The position numbers were made by a program, and so were the translations under genes. Of a stretch of 64,000 nucleotides of DNA, positions 22,101-32,231 are shown piece after piece. Origin of the DNA: Nyssa sinensis (Eukaryota > Streptophyta > Magnoliopsida > Cornales > Nyssaceae); NCBI GenBank assembly GCA_008638375.1, contig CM018032.1:51482501-51546500 (forward strand). The letters are read 5' to 3'. Under the pieces are notes generated by a model, which saw only the letters and a program-made list of their open reading frames with translations, did not search any database and had not been told where the DNA came from. Position 1 is the stretch's first letter, and each line of letters starts with the position of its first letter.

Positions 22101-24657
22101 CGGCATTTTGGTCAGTCAAAACCCCAAAATGGGCCTTTTTGGACCAGGAACTTGCATAAGTCTCAAACCGGGTATCCAAACCGATTATCGTAAGTTCGTG
22201 CAAGTCTATTTTATCATTTGTGAGATGTGTTACGGGGTTTCGGGGTCGTTAGGCCGATATCCGGCATTTTGGTCTGTCAAAACCCAAAATGGGCCTTTTT
22301 GGACTTAAAACTTGCATAAGTTTCAAACTGGGCATCGGAATTGAGTGCCATAAGTTCGTGCAAGTCTATTTTATCATTTAGGAGCTGTGTGATGGGTTTT
22401 CGGGGTGGTTAGGCCGATATCCGGCAATTTTGTCTGTCAAAACCCCAAAATGTACCTTTTTAGAGCTGAAACTTGCATAAGTTTCAAACCGGGCATCCGA
22501 ACCGAGTGCCGTATATTCGTGCAAGTGTATTTTATCATTTGTGAGGTGTTTGATGGGTTTTTGGGGTGGTTAGGCCGATATCCGGGGTTTTGGTCTGTCA
22601 AAACCCCAAAATGGGCCTTTTCGGAGCTGAAACTTGCATAAGTTTCAAACCGGGCATCGGAACCGAGTGCCATAAATTTGTGCGAGTCTATTTTATCATT
22701 GTGGAGCTGTGTGATGGGGTTTCGGGGTGGTTAGGCCGATATCCGGCATTTTGGTCCGTCAAAACCCCAAAATGGCCCTTTTGAGAGCTGAAACTTGCAT
22801 AAGTTTCAAACGGGCGTCCGAACTGAGTGCCGTATGTTCGTGCAAGTGTATTTTATAATTTGTGAGGTGGTTGATGGGATTTTGGGGTGTTTAGGCCGAT
22901 ATCCGGGGTTTTGGTCTGTCAAAACCCCAAAATGGGCCTTTTTAGAGTTGAAACTTGTATAAGTTTCAAACTGGGTATCCGAACCGAGTGCTGTAAGCTC
23001 ATGCATGTGTATTTTATCATTTGTGAGGTTTTTAATGGGGTTTTGGGGTGGTTAGGCCGATATCCGGGTTTTGGTCTGTCAAAACACCGAAATGGGCCTT
23101 TTTGGAGCTGAAACTTGCATAAGTTTCAAACCGGGCGTTCGACCCGAGTGCCGTATGTTTGTACAAGTGTATTTTATCATTTGTGAGGTATTTGATGAGG
23201 TTTTGGGATGGTTAGGCCGATATTCGGGGTTTTGGTCTGTCAAAACTCCAAAATGGGCCTTTTTGGACCTAAAACTTGTATAAGATTCAAACCGAGCATC
23301 CGAATCGATTACCGTAAGTTCGTGCAAGTCTATTTTATTATTTGTGAGGTGTGTGATGGGGTTTCGGTGTAGTTAGGTCGATATCCGGCATTTTGGTATG
23401 TCAAAACCTCAAAATGGGCCTTTTTGGACTTGAAACTTGCATAAGTTTCAAACCGAGTATCCGAACCGAGAGCCGTAAGTTCGTGCAAGTGTATTTTATC
23501 ATTTATGAGCTGTGTGATGGGGTTCAGGGTGGTTAGGCTGATATCCGGCATTTTGGTCTGTCAAAACCCCAAAATGGGCCTTTTTGGAGCTGAAACTTGC
23601 ATAAGTTTCAAACCGGGCATCCGAACCGAGTGCCGTATGTTCGTGCAAGTGTATTTTATCATTTTTGAGGTGTTTGATGGGGTTTTGGGGTGGTTAGGCC
23701 GATATCCGGAGTTTTGGTCTGTCAAAACCCCAAAGTTGGCCTTTTTGGACCTAAAACTTGCATAAGTTTCAAACTAGGCATCCGAACCGATTATCGTATG
23801 TTTGTGCAAGTCTATTTTATCATTTTTGAGGTGTGTGATGGGGTTTCGGTGTAGTTAGGCCGATATCCGGCATTTTGGTCTGTCAAAACCCCAAAATGGG
23901 CCTTTTTGGACCAGGAACTTGCATAAGTCTCAAACCGGGTATCCAAATCGATTATCGTAAGTTCGTGCAAGTCTATTTTATCATTTGTGAGATGTGTTAC
24001 GGGGTTTCGGGGTCGTTAGGCCGATATCCGGCATTTTGGTCTGTCAAAACCCAAAATGGGCCTTTTTGGACTTAAAAATTGCATAAGTTTCAAACTGGGC
24101 ATCGGAACCGAGTGCCATAAGTTCTTGCAGGTCTATTTTATCATTTGGGAGCTGTGTGATGGGTTTTCGGGGTGGTTAGGCCGATATTCGGCATTTTGGT
24201 CTGTCAAAACCCCAAAATGGGCCTTTTTGGAGCTTAAACTTGCATAAGTTTCAAACCAGGCATCCGAACTGACTGCCGTAAGTTCGTGCAAATGTATTTT
24301 ATCAATTTTGAGGTGTTTGATGGGGTTTTGGGTTGGTTTGGCCGATATCCGGGTTTTTGGTCCATCAAAACCCCAAAATGGGCTTTTTTGGACCTAAAAC
24401 TTGTATATGTTTCAAACTGGGCATCCGAACCGATTACCGTAAGTTCGTGCAAGTGTATTTTGTCATTTGTAAGGTGGGTGATGGGGTTTCGGTGTAGTTA
24501 GGCCGATATCCGACATTTTGGTCTGTCAAAACACCAAAATGGGCCTTTTTTGGACTTGAAACTTGCATAAGTTTCAAACCGGGCATCGGAACTGAGTGCC
24601 GTAAGTTCGTGCAAGTCTATTTTATCATTTGGGAGCTGTGTGATGGGATTTCGGGGT
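16119..24657. repeat. 161-bp satellite array, about 53 units, with higher-order periodicity
   Basis: This array has the same unit as the macrosatellite blocks but no CACTA, palindrome or linker parts. A marker variant (AAATGGCCCTTTT in place of AAATGGGCCTTTTT, followed by AAACGGG) recurs near 17149, 18274, 19559, 21003 and 22770, which is 7, 8, 9 and 11 units apart. Segments at 20119, 21563 and 23330 repeat at 1444 and 1767 bp (9 and 11 units), and those at 21738 and 23505 at 1767 bp. Each unit can form GGGGTTTTG-GTCTGT-CAAAACCCC, a 9-bp stem with a 6-nt loop. Frames on both strands are by-products of the repeat. Confidence 0.95.
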
Positions 24658-26722
24658 GGTTATGTCACGACCCGAAACCCACCTTGTGCGGATCTTGTGT
24701 CGCGGGGCCGACCCGATGGCCGTCCTTACTTTTTATATTGCTGTATCATAGTACTAATATGCAATGTACTAAAAATTTTAAACAATGAACAACAGAATTC
24801 TTTATCAATTACAGTAATCTAGCGGAAGTCTTTTTATAATTTAAACTGCAGAAGTCTATTAAATACATGACGTAGTTCTACAAAAGGCAAAATGAGAACT
24901 AAACGTAACCAGCACCTGGGGGTGGTGAATACATGGGAGAACTAACATAGATTGGTACAGTACTTCCAAATGTCGCCCTACGCTCTCAGACTCCTACTGG
25001 GGTCTCGCAGCGTCATTACCTGAAATAGGGGGTAAGTGGGGTGGAATGAGCTACAAAGCTCAGTAAGTAAATGCAGATCTCCAATACTGGTATCGATGAT
25101 CAATAAAGAATACGAATTCATATGAGGACATGACAGCCAATCATGAGAATATGATGCTGTGATAGCCAATGAAAACAATTGCCACGAGGGCCAATGAACA
25201 GTAATCACAATACACAATCAGAAGTATCGGGTGTAATATCAATATGAAGAATTTCAATGATAATATAACAACAATGAAGTACTGCCACAATGAACCGATC
25301 ACAATCAAATCAATAATACAAGTGCCTCGAGACTCGAAGAATCATAAGGGATGATGTCATTCAACAATCAAGTTCTATCAGTAATAAGAGATGCTGTTAT
25401 TCTGTGTCAGGGTTCGGCAGACCCTCGATCTTTTGGGGCCTGGCATACCCCCCAGTGAATTCCAGTGTATTGCCATTTGTCTGTTCACGGACTTGACCCG
25501 TAGGTCTGTAGTGTATCAGAAAGCATCAGATGGGTGTTGTGACTAAGCACAACTCCCGTGTTCATAAAGATGTCATGATCATAAGTAAATCCATAGAATA
25601 TAAAAATGGAATGTAATAACCCGAAATTTTTTTTTTAAATATATAAATTTTCGTGGTTATTTATTTTATTATTAGAATTATTATTATTATTATTATGATT
25701 ATGAAAAAAATAGTGTGTGTATGATTATGTGTAAATGTATATATATATGTGTGAGGTGTGTGTGTATTAAACATGTGTGTGTGTATAATTATATGTATAT
25801 ACGTATACATATATATATATATATAAATTAGGTTGTGCAAGTGGGTGTGTGAGGTGTCGGTTGTGTGTGTGTGTCTTGTGTGTGAGTGTGAGTGTAATAT
25901 AATATACATATACATGATACACAAACACAAACAAAGCAATAAATGCAAAGTGAAAAAGGAAGGAAGAGAAGTCAAGAAGAACAGAGGGGAGGTCAGGATA
26001 GGGTTGGAAGAGAGAGGGAAACCATGGGCTATATAGGTGGTTTTCACATATAAAAATATATATGCATAGGTACGGTTGGTTTAGGTTTGTGAGAAAATCA
26101 GAGGAGGTGAGAATGAGAGATAGAAACTGAGAGCATTTTGAGGGAGATCCAGAGGCTTAGAAGTGGAGAAACAGAAATAGAAACCAAGGGAAGAGAGAGA
26201 AAAAAAATCAGAAAAGGTATGTGATGTATAGTTCTGTTTTGAAATTTTTCTTGCATATTAAATTGCTTTAAATATAGGATCTTGTAATGTATCAAATGTA
26301 GATTATCTTGCAAGAAAAACCAAGTGGAATAACCAAGAAATGAGGGAGAACAGTAGGGTTGCAGGTCACGGTTGGGGGAAATGGGTTGTGATATTTTATG
26401 TGTTGAACTTGATTTAAATGGTAGGAAACAAACCCTATTAGGTGCAGAAACTCATTAGAGAAGGATAGAGACCGAAACAGTTAAGGACCAAGCTCGAAAT
26501 CATGAAAACATGGTTGGCCGGAGCTACGGTTTGGGGCTATTTCGTGAAGATCTAAAGGGCCAAACCAAAAACCAACCATAGGAATGGAACCCTCTAAGAG
26601 AATGGAAGAAAATGGCATTTTAAAACCTTGAAAAGTCGCCGGAGACCGGTCGCCGGCGCCGGATAAGGCGCCAGAACCCTACTGGTACCTCGCCGGAAAG
26701 TCGGGGAAGAAGGGGGTGTCCT

Positions 26723-26763
26723 GGGTCGGGTCCGGGTCCGGGTCGGGTTCGGTTCGGGCGGGG
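26723..26763 (+). promoter_or_regulatory. G-quadruplex-type tract in F1
   Basis: GGGTCGGGTCCGGGTCCGGG and its continuation give at least five GGG runs with 2-3 nt loops, a canonical quadruplex pattern on the sense strand. The same place in F2, F4 and F5 carries CCCGAACCCGACCC-type repeats on the plus strand. Confidence 0.7.
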
Positions 26764-26776
26764 CTGAACCACCCCT

Positions 26777-26786
26777 GCCACGTGTC
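26777..26786. promoter_or_regulatory. G-box / ABRE-like site in F1
   Basis: GCCACGTGTC contains CACGTG. The same site follows the G-rich tract in F2 (33814), F4 (47608) and F5 (59840). G-boxes are known targets of plant bZIP and bHLH factors; function here is inferred. Confidence 0.5.
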
Positions 26787-29354
26787 GCGTTGATGTTTTA
26801 AATTAAAAGGGGATTGGGTCTGTTTGGTTACGGATATAAGAAATTAAAAATTTGAATTGAAATAGGAACAGGGATATCCTATCCCTGTTCTGGATAAGCC
26901 CTTGTTTGGTTAACCTGATTAAGAATAGTAAATTTGACTAATTACAATTTGACCCTGAACCTTTTGGAAATTGAACCTTGACCCTGAATTTTCAAAAATT
27001 ACACTTTAACCCCTAAACTTTGGAGGAATTACAAATTGACCCACCTGAATTAAATATTAATAAAATATTAATTAAATTAATTAATTAATTAATTAATTTA
27101 ATTAATTAATTTAATTAATTTAATTAATTAAATATTCTAAATTAATCCGGAGTCCAAATGGGACAAGTCATTAGTGTATTTTAACTATCTCGACCATTCT
27201 GAGACCAATGGTGAGGTCCGTTTTACGAGACGGAGTCCTGAAAAATAAAAGACCCGTAGTAACCTTTAAAAATTACCAAAATGCCCCTAGATTGGAACAC
27301 AGTCAAACGAACTCCGAATTTAGTGAACGAATAGTGAAACTTTATTATCTCGAGCATGCCGGACTCAACTGTGGAGTCCGATTTGTGAAAAGAGGTAACG
27401 AAATGTAAGGACCCGTATAAAGTGCAAAATGATTGTTTTGCCCTTTTGAAACCAGGTGTCCGAATTGAATTCTACGAAAACCTAAACTTAGTTTCTTCGA
27501 CGTCCCGGACTCAATAGTGGAGTCTAAATTAGCAAAATAGAAACTTATGAATTAAAGACATAAAATTTGATGAATAGAATAAATTCAAATGACAATGAAC
27601 TGAATTACCTATTATGATTTTAGGGACACGAGAGGGCAAGGAGAAGGTGATCTGACCTTCGGTATCCTCACCGTGATTCTACCATATTACGAGTACACCT
27701 TCTTGAGTTGAGGTCGATTTTCAGGTACGATATATTGTGCTAAGTAAGAAATAGAATTAAGATTAGGAATACTTGTTCTGCTGCCTTGATTGTTCACATG
27801 TTTGCTTGAATGTTCACATGCTTATGTGCTTCATGCTATTTTGTTGATGTTGGGTGATGATTATGTGTGTATCGCATGTGTTAGAATAGTGTGTGAATTA
27901 CATGCTTTGAGAACTGTTGACATTATGAAATATGCATTTGAAAGCATGCTTTATGTATGAATGAGATGCATCATTGAGATTATATTATGACATGATGAAA
28001 TCAGAGCATATTGGCATAGTGTGATTCCTTGGACATGGCGTGAGTTAAGCACTTGGTGCTTTGCATTATGAGGGTGCAGATCCTGTGGTGAAAAACCCAA
28101 AATCGGCCATTAGGTACTTGCGAGCCTAACAGATTCCGGACCGTGAAGCGAGACATACGTGGCGGTACTCATGCCAGCGGAGAATGACCGTATCATGAGA
28201 CATGGGTGGGCATAGAGTTGCATGGGTGTGTCACGCATCCTGTTCATATATTGCATAATGTTCATATACTGCCATTATGATATTGAATGCCATATAGAAA
28301 TAACTGTACACTTGCACATGCCACGACCTTAGTTTTGTTTCTTGCATTAGCATTATATTGTACCAGCATGTTGAGCTGACCCCTTTAATGGGGCAAACAT
28401 TTCAGATGATGTCCCAGCTGTACGAGACGTGGAGATAATCTGATTAGGGACTATGTTAGGCCCAAGGGGCGTTTTTTTGATATTGTATAAGGGCATAAGC
28501 CCGAGATTGTATCTTATTTTGTATATTGTGAATTAATGGACTAGATCTTGTGTATGTATCAGAATGGTGTACGGAATGTTTGTAATTATACTTAATCGTC
28601 TTTATTCCTTTATTATTTTTATTTTCTTTTGTCTCGTTACTTGCGCCTCGGGTTCGCTGGAATTCGGAGCGTGACATGGAATATCATTCATTCAATAAGG
28701 ATACAACAGTAGGCCTTTCAAAGCACAGTGTAACATGATAACAATGATACATCAGTCAATCAAATGTCCACAAAATAGAAAAATATCGAATTGTGGAACA
28801 CAAGGATATCAGTACATTCAAGAGTACGAGTTTGGCAGTAAAAGAATAAACTTGGCTTGTGGAAACACCACATGTAATAGAGAGTGATCCACTTACCTCT
28901 AATGTAGTCCTATATCAGGAAATCCGTGAGTTTGCCTTGCCTTTGGAATTCCCTATATATCAGTAAATCCGTCTCAGAATTAATGCTATTCATCAAATTT
29001 TATGTCTTGCCATTACATGTATCTCTATCAGTAATTTAGACCCTACCCTTGTGTCCGGAATGCTTGAAATAGTGAAAATTCACTATTCTTTCATTTCAGT
29101 CTGAGTCCGTTTGACTGCTCTTTGACTTAGGATATTTTGGTAATTTTCAGTGTTCCTACGGATCTTCAATTTTTCGGGGTCCCGTCTCGCAAAACGGACC
29201 CCACCATTGGTCTCAGTAGGTCTGAGAAAGTCAGAATGCACTAATGACTTGTCTCAATCGGACATTGGGTCATTTTCCATTTATTTAATTTAATTAATCT
29301 AATTATATTATATTATATTATTAAGTATAATATATATATATACATTATTATTGC

Positions 29355-29470
29355 ACCAAATGGATGGGTGCTTACTGGTGGTACATTGGACGTGTGCCAC
29401 CTCCCCTCCAAAAACATCACAGGTTCGAATCCCAGGGACAGCGTCCCTTTTGTTCATTTTTTTTCCATTT
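29355..29470 (+). mobile_element. tRNA-derived SINE-like insert in E1
   Basis: A box-A-like TGCTTACTGGTGG near 29369 is followed about 50 nt later by GGTTCGAATCC (29422-29432), a perfect RNA polymerase III box B, and then a T-rich tail. The stretch is absent from E2. It resembles 37745-37840 in F3, sharing CACCTCCCCTCCAAAA between the boxes. Confidence 0.5.
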
Positions 29471-29475
29471 TTATT

Positions 29476-29482
<7 letters not shown>

Positions 29483-29509
<27 letters not shown>

Positions 29510-29511
29510 TG
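29483..29511. repeat. (TA)n microsatellite between two SINE-like heads
   Basis: This is an uninterrupted TA run of about 14 repeats after a T-rich tail. Confidence 0.8.
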
Positions 29512-29529
29512 TGCGAACCAGAGCACAGG

Positions 29530-29620
29530 CATGCCTGTGTCCGAGTGGTTTGGACTTAGCCCACCCTTTAAGGTCTGGTGTTTGATTCACGGGGACTGCG
29601 GTCCCCTTATTTTTTTTTTC
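29530..29620 (+). mobile_element. second tRNA-like SINE head in E1
   Basis: TGTCCGAGTGGTT resembles a box A of serine or leucine tRNA type, and GGTGTTTGATTCAC about 30 nt on resembles a decayed box B, followed by a T-run. There is no acceptor-stem pairing, so it is a SINE or tRNA relic rather than a tRNA gene. Confidence 0.35.
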
Positions 29621-30617
29621 TTCAAGTTTGGAAACCAAACGGCGATCAGTGGTTCTAAATCGGAATAGCGTGTCCCTAGACAGTTTAATTCCCAATTCAA
29701 TTTCTGAAACTCGTAACCAAACAGTCCTGATTTCATTTTAAATTCAGCATACTCCTATCCAAAAGACGCAGTATCGAGACACCCAGACCCAACACGTCGC
29801 CATTTCAGTCACCCATGTAACTCCTTTTTCCCCGATAATCCGGTAGAGGATCAGTAGGGTTCCGGCATCCCTTCCAACGCCGGTGATTGTTCTAGTTCAT
29901 TTTTCTTAAGTATTTTCAATGCCGTTTTACTCCCCACCACATGGGGATCATGAATCCATCCTCCGTTTTGATCAAGACCTTCTTGATCTTTACGAATATG
30001 GGTTTGACCATCTCCGGCCAATTTTTCGGTTAGAGTTTCATTTCGGTTTTCGTGACCCACAGGTCACGGTTTCCACTCAAATTTCATCCTAAATGTTTTC
30101 TGCACCATTAGGTTTTATTTCTATAAACTTAGACCAAGCTTTTAAGCATAAAATCATAGTGTAACCGAGACCTGCAACTCACAATTTCTATCTCATTTCT
30201 TAATCTTTTTCATTCATTCTTTTTGCAATAAGTTCCATATTTCATGCTCTTGTAGGTCATCTTATTTAAATCTAACATTCATGCTAAACTTTTTCATAAA
30301 CAAAAGCGAGATTGACTTACCTATTTTGAAGTAACCCTAGGTTCCTCTTCTATTCTTGCTTGCTCCACCTCAAAATCCTTCCCTTCTTCTTGCCCTTTTT
30401 CTTTTCTGCTTCTCCCGTAAGCTTTAAGCATGTAATGCATGCATCTGCTTCTTAAAGCAGTTTCCACAGCCTCCTCTCTCTCTCTACTCTCTCTCTCTAC
30501 ACGACTCCTTGAGCCTCCAAACTTCACATCTCATAAACTCCTTTCAAATCCCATAAATTCTGCTTTTTAAATCTGTTTGCTTTCCATTAAATGCATGGGA
30601 GATATTTGTGTTGTTAT

Positions 30618-30800
30618 ATATATATATATTATATGTATCACACAAACGATGCACTCACTTACATACACACACTAGCCTCATAATATCTGTACACATACAC
30701 CCACACACTGATCACTCATGCATGCATTTTCCCTTTATACCCTTTCCTTTCACATTTATTACATATATATACACATACATGTATATGTATTTGTCCTAGC
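30618..30800. repeat. TA/CA microsatellite block in E1
   Basis: Alternating TA and CA runs (ATATATATAT, ACACACAC, CATACA) lie close to the sense 5' end of the LTR. Equivalent blocks occur in F1 (25728-25905), F2 (34541-34890), F3 (38820-39090), F4 (48480-48680), E2 (54598-54662) and F5 (60688-60812). Confidence 0.75.
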
Positions 30801-31144
30801 CGTATATATATACGTACAGATAAATACATATTTTATACATGAAGTTCTATCCACATGTGTGCATATAAACTCATTTCTAATAGCGTGTGCATACATTAAT
30901 TTTAGGTACACTACGTGTCCGTGAAATATGGGCATGCATGGAAATACGCGCGTCCACGCATTACGATGCGATGTCCTGGGGTGCTCGGGTGTTGCCCGGC
31001 ACTGGTTATACATTTCAATCATTTACAGTTTCCAGTCATTCATTTCCATGAAATACTATGATATACACATTTTAACAGTTCGAGTTATACTATTTGACCG
31101 ACTTACCTCGGTACACGTGTCGTATCCCGGGTCGGGACATTACA

Positions 31145-32131
31145 GGTTAGGCCGATTACGGCATTTTGGTCTGTCAAAACCCCAAAATGGGCCCTTTTAG
31201 AGCTGAAACTTGCATAAGTTTTAAACCGGACGTCCAAACTGAGTGCCGTAAGTTCGTGCAAGTGTATTTTATCATTTGTGAGGTTTTTGATGGGGTTTTG
31301 GGATGGTTAGGTCGATATTCGGGGTTTTGGTCTGTCAAAACCCCAAAATGGGCCTTTTTGGAGTTGAAACTTGCATAAGTTTCAAACCGGGCATCCGAAC
31401 CGAGTGCCGTAAGTTCGTGCAAACCTATTTTACCATTTTTGAGGTGTGTGATGGTGTTTCGGTGTAGTTAGGCCGATATCCGGCATTTTGGTACGTCAAA
31501 ACTCCAAAATGGGCCTTTTTAGACCTGAAACTTGCATAAGTTTCAAACCGGGCATCCGAACCGATTACCGTATGTTCGTACGAGTCTATTTCATCATTTG
31601 TGAGGTGTGTGAAGGGGTTTCAGGGTAGTTAGGCCGATATCTGGCATTTTGGTCCATCAAAACCCCAAAATGGGCCCTTTTGGACTTGAAAACTTGCATA
31701 AGTTTCAAACCGGGCATCGGAACCGAGTGCCGTAAGTTCGTGCAAGTCTATTTTATCATTTGGGAGCTGTGTAATGGGGTTTCGGGGTGGTTATGCCGAT
31801 ATCCGGCATTTTGGTCTGTCAAAATCCCAAAATGGGCCTTTTCGGAGCTGAAACTTGCATAAGTTTAAAATCGAGCATCCGAACCTAGTGCCGTAAGTTC
31901 GGGCAAGTGTATTTTCTCATTTTTGAGGTGTTTGATGCAGTTTTGGGGTGGTTAGGCCGATATACCGCATTTTGGTAGGTCAAAACCCCAAAATGGGCCT
32001 TTTTGGAGCTGAAACTTGCATAAGTTTCAAACCGGGCATCCGAACCGAGTGTCATAAGTTCGTGCAAGTGTATTTTATCATTTGTGAGGTTTTTGATGGG
32101 TTTTTGGGGTGGTTAGGCCGAAATCTGGGGT
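31145..32131. repeat. 161-bp satellite array resumed after E1, about 6 units
   Basis: It starts with the duplicated GGTTA and continues mid-unit where the left array stopped at 24662. It is cut by the assembly gap. Confidence 0.93.
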
Positions 32132-32231
32132 NNNNNNNNNNNNNNNNNNNNNNNNNNNNNNNNNNNNNNNNNNNNNNNNNNNNNNNNNNNNNNNNNNNNN
32201 NNNNNNNNNNNNNNNNNNNNNNNNNNNNNNN
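32132..32231. other. assembly gap, exactly 100 N
   Basis: The round length suggests a scaffold gap of unknown true size. It separates satellite from the truncated end of F2, so the junction, the true array length and the left flank of F2 are unknown. Confidence 0.98.

Larger units (their letters stand above)
25612..28676 (+). mobile_element. solo LTR, family F (copy F1), nested in E1
   Basis: Ends are TGTAATAACCCGAAATT and GGAATTCGGAGCGTGACA. The target duplication is TGGAA at 25607-25611 and 28677-28681. The empty site is seen in E2 near 52761-52775 as AAAATGGAATATCAT, which proves insertion into E1. Length is 3065 bp. It carries a TA/GT microsatellite block near its sense 5' end, a G-rich stretch and a G-box, and the core shared with family G at about 28020-28420. 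No protein domain is seen. Confidence 0.92.
24663..31144 (-). mobile_element. solo LTR, family E (copy E1), interrupted by F1
   Basis: Plus-strand ends are TGTCACGACCCGAAACCC and CCCGGGTCGGGACATTACA. The flanking 5-bp duplication is GGTTA at 24658-24662 and 31145-31149, inside a 161-bp unit, so E1 split the satellite. Net length without F1 is about 3.4 kb against 3.2 kb for E2; the excess fits extra SINE-like inserts. No gag, protease, RT, RNase H or integrase frame is present. Strand is inferred from the usual plant Ty3/Gypsy LTR polarity, where the 3' end reads ...GTCGTGACA; that lies on the minus strand here. Confidence 0.85.

Noticed and set aside
1228..24501. Dozens of 60-150 codon ORFs in the satellite
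   Set aside because: They recur on both strands and in shifting frames with period 161, have no independent start context, and stop wherever the unit supplies a stop.
1165..24657. CENP-B box in the 161-bp unit
   Set aside because: The unit has TTTCAAACCGGGC, but the spacing of TTCG, A and CGGG required by the CENP-B box does not fit, so no box is called.
16119..24657. CRISPR-like or regulated repeat-spacer array
   Set aside because: Whole units are repeated with no unique spacers, and the genome is eukaryotic.
25661..26047. 128-codon His/Thr-rich ORF
   Set aside because: It is a translation of TA and GT/CA microsatellites in LTR F1. Similar frames at 34496 and 48289 are rejected for the same reason.
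29538..29590. Functional tRNA gene
   Set aside because: Box-like motifs exist but no acceptor-stem or anticodon-arm pairing can be drawn. It is treated as a SINE or tRNA relic.
1165..32131. Telomere-like repeats (GGGGTTTTGGGG, AAAACCCC)
   Set aside because: The motif occurs once per 161-bp unit and is not tandem, and plant telomeres use TTTAGGG. Similarity to ciliate telomere repeats is chance.
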